A DNA stretch of 64,000 nt. It comes from Dryocosmus kuriphilus. Lineage: Eukaryota > Arthropoda > Insecta > Hymenoptera > Cynipidae. Of this stretch, positions 23,215-34,259 are shown in pieces; the stretch's first letter is position 1, and every line of letters begins with the position of its first letter. Location: the NCBI GenBank assembly GCA_038277395.1, contig CM076190.1, forward strand, positions 135,122,372-135,186,371, given 5' to 3'. The notes beneath the pieces are model-generated. The model was not told the origin of the DNA and made no database searches. It saw only the letters and a list, made by a program, of their open reading frames with translations. Both the position numbers and the translations under genes were made by a program.

Positions 23215-23544
23215 GTAAGATGGTATTTCTTATTTTTTAAAAGTAGTTTCAATGGATAAAACCAGAACCATTTTTCAAAAGGGCTGCATAGTGAACTCGA
23301 CCTTTATTTTTCGGACTTCGAAAATTCTGCTAAAACGCAATTCAATCCTATTAGTCTTTCGAAAGTTATACAGTATACAGACGGCGACGACAATGACAAC
23401 GACATGACGACAGATAGACAGACACTATCGTAAAACCTGTTTTCCTTCGGATTCAGGGGGTCATGAAACGTCGAGACTTGATGAAATCCGCGAAAATCAG
23501 TTTCCACATAAAACTAATACCTTCTCATTGAGATGAGAATGTCA
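23215..23544 (-). repeat. Helentron-like repeat copy B, terminal GAC block
   Basis: Holds the (GAC/ACA)n and ACAGATAGACAGACAC block, then GGGGGTCATGAAACG, and ends in GATGAGAATGT at 23532-23542, the same end as the copies at 51.26 and 54.55 kb. It completes the copy whose units lie at 21390-21956, with copy A inserted between. Confidence 0.6.
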
Positions 23545-24134
23545 TAATATTATTTAAATTATTATTATATATAATTATTGTAACTTATTATTTTTGCAAC
23601 ACCCACCTCTAAAGTTGCACTTTATGTGCCCCAAAGTTATGTGTAAAGTAGGTCTTTAAAACACAGTGACGTCACTATACATAATGTAATGTCATTATGC
23701 ATGCTGAGGTCACAGGTGTGTGTAAAGTATGCCCATTATGCACGGGTGACAATTTTACACATTCTTCGCGAATTGGTGAGTTTAATCACTACCAGAGATA
23801 AGTGAGCAATTAACTTGAGGTGAATTACACGATTTACTATACTAATTTATTATATATTTGGCTTACTTAGTTCATTTATGTGATATAAAATTAATGCTAC
23901 ATAACCTATAACTTAAGGCACAATGGACCTAGTCTGAGCGCCAGCGGGAGCGGTTTAAGTCGGTAAGAATCTGACACTACCCCAACTGGGGTATCTTATG
24001 CAAGATTTCCCCTCCTCCAACCACCAAAAAGAAAAAAAAAAGCTAATACTTTTTAATAAATTTCGGAGTAGGCGTCCAGTGCTTCTAACGAGCGCCGTTT
24101 ATAGATAAGGATAGGTGATACATTGTATTTCATA
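23545..24134. other. Unassigned, left part of an older inverted-repeat element
   Basis: No gene. ACTTATTATTTTTGCAACAC at about 23583 is the inverted partner of GGGTGTTGCAAAAAATAGTA at about 25107, so this and 25075-25257 may be the two sides of one older element split by mariner 3. Confidence 0.35.
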
Positions 24135-24136
24135 TA

Positions 24137-25074
24137 CGAGGTCTGTTCAAAAAGAGTCGCGAATTTTGAATTTCCGCGGGCTACGTATATTTGATTTTAA
24201 ATTTTTTTGTAGCGTTATGTTGGTACTCATGTCCTTTACTTATGCTGACAAGGTAGGCCATTGCGAATGTTTAGTTAATTTTTAACAGCTGTCTTGCTTG
24301 CACGTGCTTTGGCTCGTCTTCGATTTTTGCCTATTCCAAAAAATTGAGGAAAGAATTTGCATCCAATTTTGTGCAAAAAATGGAATTAAGTACTTCAAAA
24401 CACTTGAAATGTTGACAGTGGCATACGGTGAGTGTACTCTAAATAAAAAACATGTTTATAAGTGGTACAAGCTCTTTCGGGAAGGCCGAGAAGATGTTAA
24501 TGACGAAAACGCCCTGGACGTCACAGCACGTCAACAACTGATGAAAACGTTAAAGAAGTGAAGAAAATAGTGTTGGCGAATCATCGAATTACCATTAGAG
24601 AAGTTGCTGATGATATCGGCATCTCGTTTGGTTCGTGCCAAGCAATTTTAGTGGACATTTTGGGCATGAGACGTGTGTCAGCGAAGTTTGTTCCGAAACC
24701 ACGATAATGCGCCAGCTCACACGTCATTGCTTGTTCGTAATTTTTTGGCCAAAAGCAACACGGTAATGGTGCCGCAACCACCATATTCCCCAGACCTGGC
24801 CCCCTGTGACTTTTCCCTATTCCCAAAACTGAAGAGACCCATGAAAGGACGGAGATTTGCAACGATTGAGGAGATCAAGAATGCATCGTTGGGAGAACTC
24901 AAGGCTATACCAAAAAGTGCTTATCAGAAGTGCTTCGAGGATTGGAAAAAACGTTGGCATAAATGTATTTTATCCGAGGTGAATTACTTTGAAGGGGACA
25001 AAATAGATATTCATGATTAAATGAATACTTCCTGAAAAAATACAAAATTCGCGATACTTTTTGAACAGACCTCG
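24137..25074 (+). mobile_element. Mariner element 3, internally deleted
   Basis: TA duplications at 24135-24136 and 25075-25076 flank inverted repeats starting CGAGGTCTGTTCAAAAAG. At 938 bp it lacks roughly 330 bp of the transposase centre, so it could only move with enzyme supplied in trans. Confidence 0.92.
24337..25020 (+). pseudogene. Mariner 3 transposase remnant
   Basis: The N-terminal DNA-binding part (ERICIQFCAKNGIKYF, GREDVNDE) is frameshifted after NDE. Sequence then runs to AKFVPKP, where a deletion joins it to HDNAPAHTSLL. The region holding the first catalytic Asp (ITGDxxW) is gone. The second and third Asp remain (HDNAPAH, SPDLAPCDF, 34 residues apart), and the C-terminus from 24673 to 25020 is an open 115-codon frame ending FEGDKIDIHD. 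The usual initiator Met is absent (KIEERIC in place of MDQRIC). Confidence 0.88.
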
Positions 25075-25115
25075 TAAATATATTATTCTGATACTATTTT
25101 TCGGTTGGGTGTTGC

Positions 25116-25257
25116 AAAAAATAGTACACGATATACGTGCGTACACAGGTGATCATTACGAGTGTGTTGCAGCATTTGCCTACGGCTCATTCTGCAAACA
25201 TCACCCTCGTAATAATCACCTGTTTTACGCACTTGTGTCGTAAATTACTATTATTTT
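25116..25257. repeat. Long imperfect hairpin
   Basis: Arms of about 65 bases (25116-25184 and 25188-25257) with a short loop; both contain ACAGGTGAT and TTACGAG in inverted order. Together with the outer inverted pair at 23583/25107 it suggests the terminal stem of an older transposon. Confidence 0.55.
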
Positions 25258-25929
25258 TATTATTGAGCTGTCCAGCTCACAAGAATTTTAAATCCAGCTC
25301 ATTAAAAATTGTATAAACTTTTAGTAAAATCAAGATATTGACTTTTGAAGTGATTGCAAAAAGTTTTTCTTCTAAAAATTTTAGACACCTTTTCAAACGA
25401 AAGCATCCAAAAGTGTACGATTTTTAGGTAGTTGTCTACATACAACATTGTGCAATTTTAATCCGAAACCCTCTAAAACCGAACAATTTAAATTTGTGCG
25501 TTTTAAATTATTCTTATCCGGTCAACATCAATGACATACCAAAATTATGCTTTAAAAAATTTTTTTTTTTCCTGACTTAACCACTTAAAAATTAGTAAAT
25601 TTAAAAACAAATTATTTCGAATATAATCTTTTGAAGTTGAACCATTTTAGCTTTAAGGCTTCAAAAATTAAACTATTTGAGTACTGCACACCCGAAGCTA
25701 TAATTTTTAATTGGAATTATACAAATCATAAGGATGATAAGAATTACTAATATGTATTTTATTGTGACAAAAGAAATACATTGTCGTTTTCACTCTTCAA
25801 AGTTGAAGAACTATAAATTGTGAACATCCAAAATTAGTTACTCTAAAAACTTTTAAAATAATGTGATTTCTAATTGGAAGCTTTCAAAATTAATATATTC
25901 AAACTTGAAGCTTTCATTGAACTTTGCGG
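25258..25929. other. AT-rich stretch, nothing recognised
   Basis: No gene or clear repeat unit was seen. Confidence 0.35.
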
Positions 25930-26350
25930 GACATGAAAATAATTTTTAGGAGCAAAGTTTTTCATCTCGAAATTACTTACAAATTTTCCAAAAACAATTT
26001 TCAGCTGAGATGCACAGTTTTTGATTTAATCGCGAAAAATGTTATAAAAAATTAAGAAATCAATTTTTCGGCCAAGCTATGCGAGATACAAAAGAATTTT
26101 TAGAAGAAAAGTGGTTTATCTAAAAAATGTTTAAATTTGCTTTACACTATTTTTTATGGGGCGCATATTTTTAGATTTGTTCGTGAAAATTGTTATTAAT
26201 TATTTAAGAATTCTAGTTTGCAGCAAAACTATACGAGGTGGGAAAAAACGTTGAGAAACAATGTTGTTCACCCCAAAAATTGCTATAAATTTTTCTGAGA
26301 CCATTTTTTGATAAGACGCATAGATTTTGTTTTCATGATTTGAAGTGTTA
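25930..26350 (+). repeat. Helentron-like repeat fragment, minisatellite units only
   Basis: Two to three ~150-bp units in the copy A orientation (GCCAAGCTATGCGAGATAC, then AAAACTATACGAGGTGGG). Neither the terminal hairpin nor the GAC block is present. Confidence 0.5.
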
Positions 26351-26984
26351 TAAATTAAAAGTGTGTGCAATTCAAAAACTTTAATAGTATAACGTTTAAA
26401 ATCGATAATTCACTGTGGAAGACTTTAAGAATGAACAATTCTAAATATGTTAAAAATTAAACAACCTTCAAATTGAAGTGTTAAAATCTGTAATTATAAG
26501 ATAATTTAACCATAGAGGATCAGGTAACCAAATAATGGGTACAAAATTTTTAACTATTATATCCAAAAGAAGAGTATGTTCTCATAACGATACACGGTTT
26601 GAGTGACCGATACGTAACTACGGATATTATTCGAGATATTTATCCACTACACCATCCGAAGGCCACGTCAAGACTGAATGACCGACATTAGGCCCGAAAA
26701 CCTCATTCGTAAAAGCAGCTGCGCCAAGCATTTTGACGCTCCCATTCTCAATCGGGCGATTCACGTAAATCCATAAAGCCTCCCAATTACAAATATTTTG
26801 AAAGAGGCTCTGTACTCTCTGCATCTTTATTTCTTACTGTCGGCCTTCCTGACTTTGTTCGCGTCCTCGCGAAAATTATTATTGTGCCCTCTACAAGGGT
26901 ATTCAATTCTTTCTAATCTTTTCAAGTATTTAGTTTTTTTTTTTAAAGAAAAATGAACAATTCCCAGGCAACACAGTCCCAGCA
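26351..26984. other. Unassigned
   Basis: Contains a 65-codon minus-strand frame (26627-26824, with NWEALWIYVNRPIENG) of moderate complexity that I cannot assign; otherwise AT-rich. Confidence 0.25.
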
Positions 26985-27770
26985 AACACGTTATGTAAGG
27001 GATCCGTAAAAAACTTGTAACATTGTTATTTCTGGTTATATAACGATTGTTATTATTCAGTGATGTCGTTGCTCTATAACATGAAAGTAGCAGTATCATG
27101 CAACAATGTTGCGCTGTGAAGATGTAACAGTTACATAAAAAGAAAAATTTATCAGTTCTGTAGCATTGTGATGAAAGTTTTTCAGAAGAATAATGAAACA
27201 TTTGTTCTGTTACTTTGTTACACGCATGCCATATAACAGTTTTGTTATAATGTTATGTAAGTGAACTGTAACGGTATTACTGTGTAGTAATGTAAGTTGT
27301 GCATAATATACACTGATAACAGCTATTTAACAAAGTGACATAATTTTTATGTAACACTCCTGTAACACTTGTTCTGTAACTTTGTTATACACATCCTCTA
27401 TACCACTTTCGTTATAATGCTATGGAAGTGGACTGTAACGGCGTTACGGTGTAGTTATGTAAGTCGTGCATAATATACATTAAAAACAGATATGTAGGAA
27501 TGATACATAACTTGTACGTAAAAATCATGTAACATCTGCTCTATAACTTTGTTACATGAATGATATATAAAAATTTCGTAGCAGTGTTACATAAGGGTAA
27601 TGTAACGGCATTTATGTGTAATTATGTAAGTTATGTATAACGTACATTATAAACAGCTCCTTAAGAATGTTACGTAATTCGTATGTAACAGCGTACTGTA
27701 AAATTTGCCATAACTTCGTAATACTCGCATGATCCATACGAATTCTGCCACCTTGTTACGCAAAGATAAA
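26985..27770. repeat. Tandem satellite, 167-bp period
   Basis: Aligned landmarks (TTGTTCTGTAACTTTGTTA, TGCTCTATAACTTTGTTA, TTGCCATAACTTCGTAA) recur at 27202, 27369, 27536 and about 27703, exactly 167 bases apart. Units are diverged but keep many GTAAC/GTTAC words and CATAATATACA. More decayed sequence of the same type extends left to about 26985. No coding capacity. Confidence 0.8.
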
Positions 27771-27789
27771 GTGTTCGTAATACTGAGTT

Positions 27790-28514
27790 CAGGAATAATT
27801 TTTATAATAAATTTTTTTTTACTCATTATAATCTTAAATTACTTATTAAAAGAATTTATTATTTCAATTATTTTAGAATTATTATTTTCATTTAACTGAA
27901 ATTAATTTATATTATAATAAGAAAAGAAAGTCTTTTAATTCTTGAAATTAAATGCATTGAAAATATAGTCGGTTATCGATATTATTTGTATATACATAAT
28001 ATATTATATACACCGAATGTGTGTCATTTATAATATATATTAAAAAGGTTAGGAGAAACAAATAAATTTTCACTAGCAATAGTTTGGTTGAAAAAGTAGA
28101 TGTATATTTCAATTCAAATATAAACATCCATCTTGAGCGTACGGGTATACATATTAATCAGTTTAAACCTTATAATACATATTTTGAAAAAAGAATACGC
28201 TTATTTGCTTTATGAACTTGTAAAGACATTTTCTTAAGTTTTTACAAAGATTTTTTATGCAAACTCTACCTAAAAATTAAATGTTTCTGTAATGAATTTA
28301 CAATGTAATTGTAAATATTTATAGTTTAATCTTTTTTGAATTTTAAGAATAGAGCGCAAATCCAGTGTCCTTATAACAGAATGCTTTATATTTAAAACTT
28401 TCTTAGAATGTATAAAACCCAACTAATATATCTTACGAAAAAAATGTTTAAATTATTAAATTTGTCAGTAAGTTGACATTAACGTTAATTAAAATTTAAC
28501 TTCTAAAATCTTTC
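27790..28514. other. AT-rich stretch, nothing recognised
   Basis: Contains TATA-rich low-complexity sequence; probably flank or 3' side of the gene that ends at 28515. Confidence 0.3.
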
Positions 28515-28738
28515 TTATGGTTGATCGGCATTCTGGGAGGCTTTGCTTTTCCTGTAAAAAATTAGGTAATAAATACGAAGATGAAAATATTTAAAATACT
28601 GATAAAAATAACAATTAGTGGCATCTATAGTTACTTTTTTTTCTCTAATGTATCTCTGGTTTGCAAGGCGAAACCATTCACTTGCGTGTGCATTGATATC
28701 AGCCTCAGTCAAGTTCGTATGGACGGTGAAAAGCGTTT
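28515..28738 (-). pseudogene. Probable C-terminal exon of DUF4806-like gene
   Basis: Acceptor AAATTATAG ends at 28739; the frame is open to a stop at 28515. It contains NLTEADINAHASEWFRLANQR, the helix with W.R.A..R seen at the end of many insect DUF4806 proteins. It lies downstream, in transcription order, of the other exons at 30461-31650. The intron between them holds mariner 4. Assignment to the same gene is inference. Confidence 0.4.
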
Positions 28739-28945
28739 CTATAATTTATGAACGTTTTTAGATAAGTGAACTATATTTAAGATCAATACAGAAAATAAGA
28801 TTGCTGAAAAGTACACACCTGAAATGAAAATAATAAGAGGCAAGTCTTTAGTGCAGCCTTATGTCGTTCTTGCCTTTCCACGTATACTTTCGAGCACATT
28901 TCTTCTCCAAAGCATGTGAATGTGTAAGTTTAAATTAAAAAATTA

Positions 28946-29898
28946 CGAGGCACGTCCAGAAAGTAAGTGTACTGGTATTCTCACAGCTGTAGGGAATACT
29001 TCTTCTACATGTTGGGAACACTGCCGTGTAGCCTGACCCCTCCTCTTCAAAACGAGAGCAATCCGCGTTTAGTGTGTTGAAAACTCTTGACGCAGTAGCA
29101 TCTCTCGCGAAAAATGTCGATCGTATCTCCCGCTAAGTGCAAAATTCGCGCCGTCATTCGCTACCTCGTTGTGAAGGGAAAAGCTCCGGTTGAGATTTAT
29201 AGTGAGGTGAAAACTGTTTAAGGTAATGGAGCTATGAATCGTACGAGTGTGTACAAGTGGTGTCGCGAATTTAAAAATGGCCACACATTGTCACCCTACG
29301 CCAAGAAATTCAAAACCAGAATTTCAGCCAAAAAAGTCATGGCATCCGTGTTTTGGGACCATAAAGGCTTAATTTTTATTGAATATCTGCCTTACGGGGA
29401 GACCATCAACGCGGCAAGATACTGTGAGATGCTGAAAAAAATGAAAAGGCGATTCAGAATAAAAGGAGGGGCATGTTGACGAAGGGAGTCTGCCTGCTCC
29501 ATGACAATGCCAAACCTCACACGGCCAACGCCACGAAGCAACTCCTGAACTCTTTTGGATGGGACGTTTTGAACCACCCCCCGTATTCCCCTGACCTGGC
29601 CCCTTCAGATTTCCATCTCTTCACTTCCCTGAAGGTGCACATGGGTGGAAACAAGTTTTCAACGGACGAGGAGGTGAAGGGGGAGGTGTAGAAGTGGGCG
29701 AAAGAGCTGGCGGGAGACTTCTTCGAGGCAGGCATCAAAAAATTGATTCTGCGGCTCACCACTTGCATCGAGAGGGATGGTGACTATGTCGAAAAATAAC
29801 TTACATATGTACAAGTGTAACCAACTATGTTTTTGTTTTAAAACATTTTTTTTGGAGCCCACATAAATTGAGTACACTTACTTTCTGGACGTGCTTCG
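28946..29898 (+). mobile_element. Mariner element 4, internally deleted
   Basis: TA duplications (28944-28945 and 29899-29900) and inverted repeats starting CGAGGCACGTCCAGAAAGTA. 953 bp. It belongs to the same family as mariner 5. Confidence 0.92.
29114..29799 (+). pseudogene. Mariner 4 transposase remnant
   Basis: Starts MSIVSPAKCKIRAVIRYL at 29114, has an in-frame stop near 29219, continues to VYKWCREFKNGH, then jumps by deletion to YAKKFKTRISAKKVMASV. The first catalytic Asp is therefore missing. A frameshift near 29470 leads into LLHDNAKPHTAN and SPDLAPSDFHLF (34 residues between Asp), and a TAG lies at 29689. The end GDYVEK at 29799 is intact. Confidence 0.88.
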
Positions 29899-30146
29899 TA
29901 ATACTTTTTAATTAAATCTACGGAAATTATTTCGATAAGAGCATAAAATGTTGGAACTGCACCAGTTGTTGGTAACCCTCTCAAATTTAATACATACGAT
30001 TTTTTTGTGTCTTTTGCCTCAATTAGTTTACTTTTACCATAATCTTACATGGAATTCATACTCTGGTTATTATGAGTGCAACCAAATATTTATCAGGAAT
30101 TAAATAAATTCACTTCCACGTTTGCCACGTTAATAGCAAGACTAAA

Positions 30147-30460
30147 CACGGAAAAAATGATTCAATGAAACTTTCTTTGACTGTACTCGATTTTTGGATA
30201 GGACAAAAATTTAAAAATATTTCATTCACGTTTTTTGGAGTTTGAAATACTTTTTAGTGAAGAACTCTAAAACATTACTTGAATTCTCCTTGATTGTTAA
30301 AGCGGTTGAAAGTCAAGGAAATTTTCGATTACTGCTTTAGAATTATTCACAAAAAAGTATTTCGAATTTTAAAAAACGTTAATTAAATATTTTTAAATGT
30401 TTGTCCTGTCCGAAAATCGAGTACAGTCAAGGAAAGTCTCATTCACTCATTTTTTCCGTG
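30147..30460. mobile_element. MITE with ~125-bp inverted arms
   Basis: The tips read CACGGAAAAAATGA on both strands. Arms 30147-30272 and about 30335-30460 pair over their whole length (TTGACTGTACTCGATTTT in both) around a short spacer. Non-coding. It lies at the downstream edge of the DUF4806-like exon, in or next to its coding sequence. No clear target duplication was seen, so the superfamily is open. Confidence 0.8.
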
Positions 30461-30796
30461 AAGGTGACAATGAAAGTAGTACTGTTAACCTAGAGTGTGG
30501 CCACGCAATCTGTAGAATAAAAATTCGGCTAGTTTCCCCTATGTCTACTTCCAAAGTAATACTCAGAAAGATCAACTCATATTCCTTATTTTTAAAGTTT
30601 TTGTTGAATTCGTCAATCTCCGTGGTTTCTAGATGTAGGAATTTTGTTACTAAATCCAAATCGTCAGATGACAGGGAGGCAGTTCTTTTCTTTAAGGTAT
30701 CCATTCTCTTGATTACATCCTCTAACTGGATTTTTATATCTGCCCACATAACTTTCATTGTTTCGAACATGTTTTTCAGTTCTTTCTGTAAATCAT
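30461..30796 (-). pseudogene. DUF4806-like gene, central exon
   Basis: Acceptor TTGTTTTAG ends at 30797. The frame opens with DDLQKELKNMFETMKV, a probable coiled coil, and then LVTKFLHLETTEIDEFNKNF, which resembles the start of the DUF4806 domain (FPl.t..Ei..f...L). The domain is cut short where the MITE begins at 30460. DUF4806 proteins are common, often multicopy, in insect genomes and their function is unknown. Confidence 0.45.
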
Positions 30797-30906
30797 CTAA
30801 AACAAAATGGATTGAAAATGAGTTTAAAATTGAGTTAAATATTAATTTTAAAACCAATGATTGATTAGAATTATAAGTATGTATCATTAGCTTGAAAAGA
30901 GGTGTC

Positions 30907-31210
30907 CTATATTTTGGGTCGTGCATTATCCACCTGATTTGTTTCGTTTACTACTGCGCCTGGTTGCTCTTTTGTCGTAAGATTTGACACTACTTCGATC
31001 TCGTTATCAACTTCTCCTTGCTTCAATTTCTTATTCTTTGATATCTTTTCTTTTCTTGAATGGTTTTCAGCTGTATGCAACGTCTCCATCATTTCCAAAT
31101 CTTTAGGTGCTTCTGGAATCGTTGTAAGAATAAACTCATTTTAATTATTGTCTGACACGTCATCATCTGCTCCTATAGATTTTCTCTTTCCTTCGCCGCT
31201 TGAGAAGAAT
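30907..31210 (-). pseudogene. DUF4806-like gene, linker exon with in-frame stop
   Basis: Reads KEFFSSGEGKRKSIGADDD, a TAA near 31142, then EFILTTIPEAPKDLEMMETL and a charged linker ending NARPKI. A Lys-rich motif upstream (RIKKNKEF) is preceded by another stop. Hydrophilic linkers of this kind sit between the N-terminal and DUF4806 domains. The stops argue for decay. Confidence 0.4.
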
Positions 31211-31431
31211 TCCTTATTCTTCTTTATTCTCTTCCCTTAGCCCGGTTCTTTCACTTTTTCTTCTGCAGTAGAGTAACTTGAATCCTCCGCTCTTTTTCTG
31301 TCAAACTGATAAATTGTTCTTTAAGAGAAAAATTGTTCATAGAGAATATTAATAACTTCAAAACCAGTAAGAAAAGCATCCAATACACAGTAAAAATACA
31401 ATAACTATACTGTAGGCGAATGGATTGACGG

Positions 31432-31650
31432 TCAAACAAGATGAAGAAGAGACGTACAACAAAATTTATCGACTGTTTCTTCCATCATTTCCCAGGTTTC
31501 CGAATCCGGCTCCAGTTTATCTTTAATTTTTTTAGAAGTACACATTTTATCTTTTGGCCACCAGCAGCTGTAGGAATCATCATTAGCCTTTACTAGCAAT
31601 TTTGCAGGAACTACCGAATACTCTCCATTTGAAAAAATCACTACAGCTTA
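31432..31650 (-). pseudogene. DUF4806-like gene, N-terminal domain exon
   Basis: Contains AVVIFSNGEYSVVPAKLL, SYSCWWPKDKM and LEPDSETWEMM, the order and spacing of the N-terminal domain in DUF4806-type proteins (VV.F.....VP..W, CyWP, DP...W). The frame ends in a stop soon after (31432), and a stop also lies just upstream, so the true exon ends are uncertain. Confidence 0.5.
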
Positions 31651-34259
31651 TTCCTAATATTTCAAATTTCATAATATTCGATTAAATTCGGAATAAAATT
31701 TAAAGAGAACTTAATTTTGTTTGTAATTCAAATTAAAATAATATCAAATGCAAGGTCGAAGGATCGCGAACGTAGAATGAAATAATTAAATATAATAAGT
31801 CGTTTCAAAAATAAATAATTCAATAAAAAGACCTATAATAAATCAGTCGAATGAAATAAAGGGTTTCTCGATATATGTAACTCGAATTTAAATAATTGAA
31901 AATATTCTAATGAGGAGTAATCAAAATAATAAAAATATATGGGAAAATATCTGGAAATTCTAATCTTAATCTCTCTCACGTTTATAGTAAAATAGTTGAG
32001 ATATATCGAGTTAATTGAAGTAAAGTATGGACATTTTTTATTGTATCATAAGCTAATTAGTTTTGATAAAAAATAATGCATTAGCTGTGCTATAATTGTA
32101 GATCAATTAATATAGGGAAATATAATTCCTATACTAATTAATATAATAGTCACCCCAACTCGTATACAAAATGTGCATAATGAATGAGTGAAAAATGTAT
32201 CGACGATATTTCGAAGTAATATTTTGTTCATATTATTGTGATATAAAGTTTCAATAATTGCGCAAAATATATCCCCTAGCCTATATAAAAGATGAACTCA
32301 GATGTGTAATTACGAAACTGACTGATACATCAGGTGCTGAACTCATTTTCATTTTTGAGAAACGTATACCTACACTTAATTCTTATTAATAAAAATATTT
32401 TGATGTCAACTTCGCAATTTTTCAATACCACGCGCGTCCCCTGTACGCAGCACCATACTGTGGTTGAATATGTATTTAGCCTCAACATCCTAGATACAAC
32501 GTCACATCGCGGCTTATGAATTTGCAAGGCGCGGGCATATAATTTAAAAAAAGTACCGATTCGCGGCCGATAATCAAAGAGATTAAGTATAAGCTGGTAT
32601 AGCTCACTTCATTGCATACAAAATAGTGAAAGGGGAGCATCACGAGGATCACCAGCATTACGGTCGATGCCAAACTTCGCCATATTTGGTGAACCTAACC
32701 TCTTTGCCAACGGTCATGAAGTTGAACGGGCCGCTTCGTGTTGAATATTTGTTATTCGCAACTAAAATTAAAATAAAGTGAAAACAGTGAAGTCTTTTTG
32801 TTATTAGTATTATAGAAGAAATATGTGCATCGGCTACGAAAATTCCACAAATGGTATGGAAAAAAAAGTTAAATAGAATTTTATTTTTAAAAAGAAGCAT
32901 AAAAAGTATGTGATATGTTTGTTGTGTCCTTGAACGTTGAAAAATTGCAGCAAAGGAAAAAAATGTTTCAAACAAAATCGAAAGTTTTAGATTTTCGCTC
33001 TTGAAGATTTTTAATTAATAAACCATTATTTAAACTATTTTCTAAGTAATATGCTGCGTAATTTTTCTTTTTTTGTGAATCGATATTATTACATATTTTG
33101 TACAAAATTTTAATGACACTAAAATTCATATTTAACGTATGTATTTTCACAAAATGAAATTAATCATAGCTTTTTTATTATTTGTAGTATACCTTAAATC
33201 AAGAAACCCTTATTAAACTGCCTTTGCTAAAAATGTTAATGTTTTATAATCTCTCTAACCTCAATATGTCCTTATGTCGTAATAAATGAAAGGCTTTCCA
33301 ATGTATTTCTTTTCCGTCTTCTTATTTTTAAAGTAAATGAAATATACAAAACAAAATTCCCTGAATCTCTACAAAGCAATTCGAAACATATTTTTAAAGT
33401 AAAATGCCAAAAATAAGAAACATTACTGTTCCGGTTAGCTAGACAGCTAAAAGGGATTCGCAGACGATAAAAGATTCCCCGTACAGCAAAGAGAGGTTGG
33501 GCCTAGGTACAAACCGTTCTCAGTCCGAGAAGCGAGCAAACGGGCTTATTGGGTTCGGGCATTGCAGCCTCGTAAACATAAATGGAAAGTGAGGTGTAAT
33601 TTACGATAACAACCCTCGCCGACGAGTCGCTCTCGAGGTCGCGACAATAAAGGAATGGAAAGTTGCCCAAAAGGGTCTGTTCAACGCATGTGTACCCGAT
33701 GTCCGCCACTAATGACCCTTCTTTCTTCTCGCAGATATTATCAGCTTTTAGTTCATAATATTTTGGGTCATAAAGTTGAGAAAATTAATCATAGAAATAA
33801 GAATGTATTTTAATTCTAAGCGTGCCCGAATATGCTTAAAAGTCTGTCCATGAAGTTTGTTTTTCCATCTTATGATATGCAAAAATGTTTTACTCACATC
33901 ACGCCTTGATCGGTAGTTCATAAAACAAATATATTTAGCTGGATGTGAACAGGTACATTAAAAAAAATAAATAAAAGGTTCGTAGATCAAATTAAAGACC
34001 CACAAGAAGTTATTTTCTCATTCTTTATCTGCTACAAATTATCTAATTGAAGTTTCTGCTCATTCATTTTTTCTACCTTCTTCAGTAAAACCAGATGGAT
34101 GTTTAGATCAATTGCTAATCACAGAATTTAGTTATTGTATATTTAATCGTCGTTCCGGAATAGTATTGATGCCGAGTGTTTGTAAACGAACTTCGTTCAC
34201 TTATCTTTATAGGAATGATGAACTGTAATTTGTAAAAGCTTGAATTTATCTGAATTTGT
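31651..34259. other. Mostly unassigned AT-rich DNA
   Basis: No gene could be supported. A GC-richer island at about 33420-33720 (TCGCTCTCGAGGTCGCGAC) has a 68-codon minus-strand frame of unknown meaning and could be a retroelement fragment. Confidence 0.35.
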
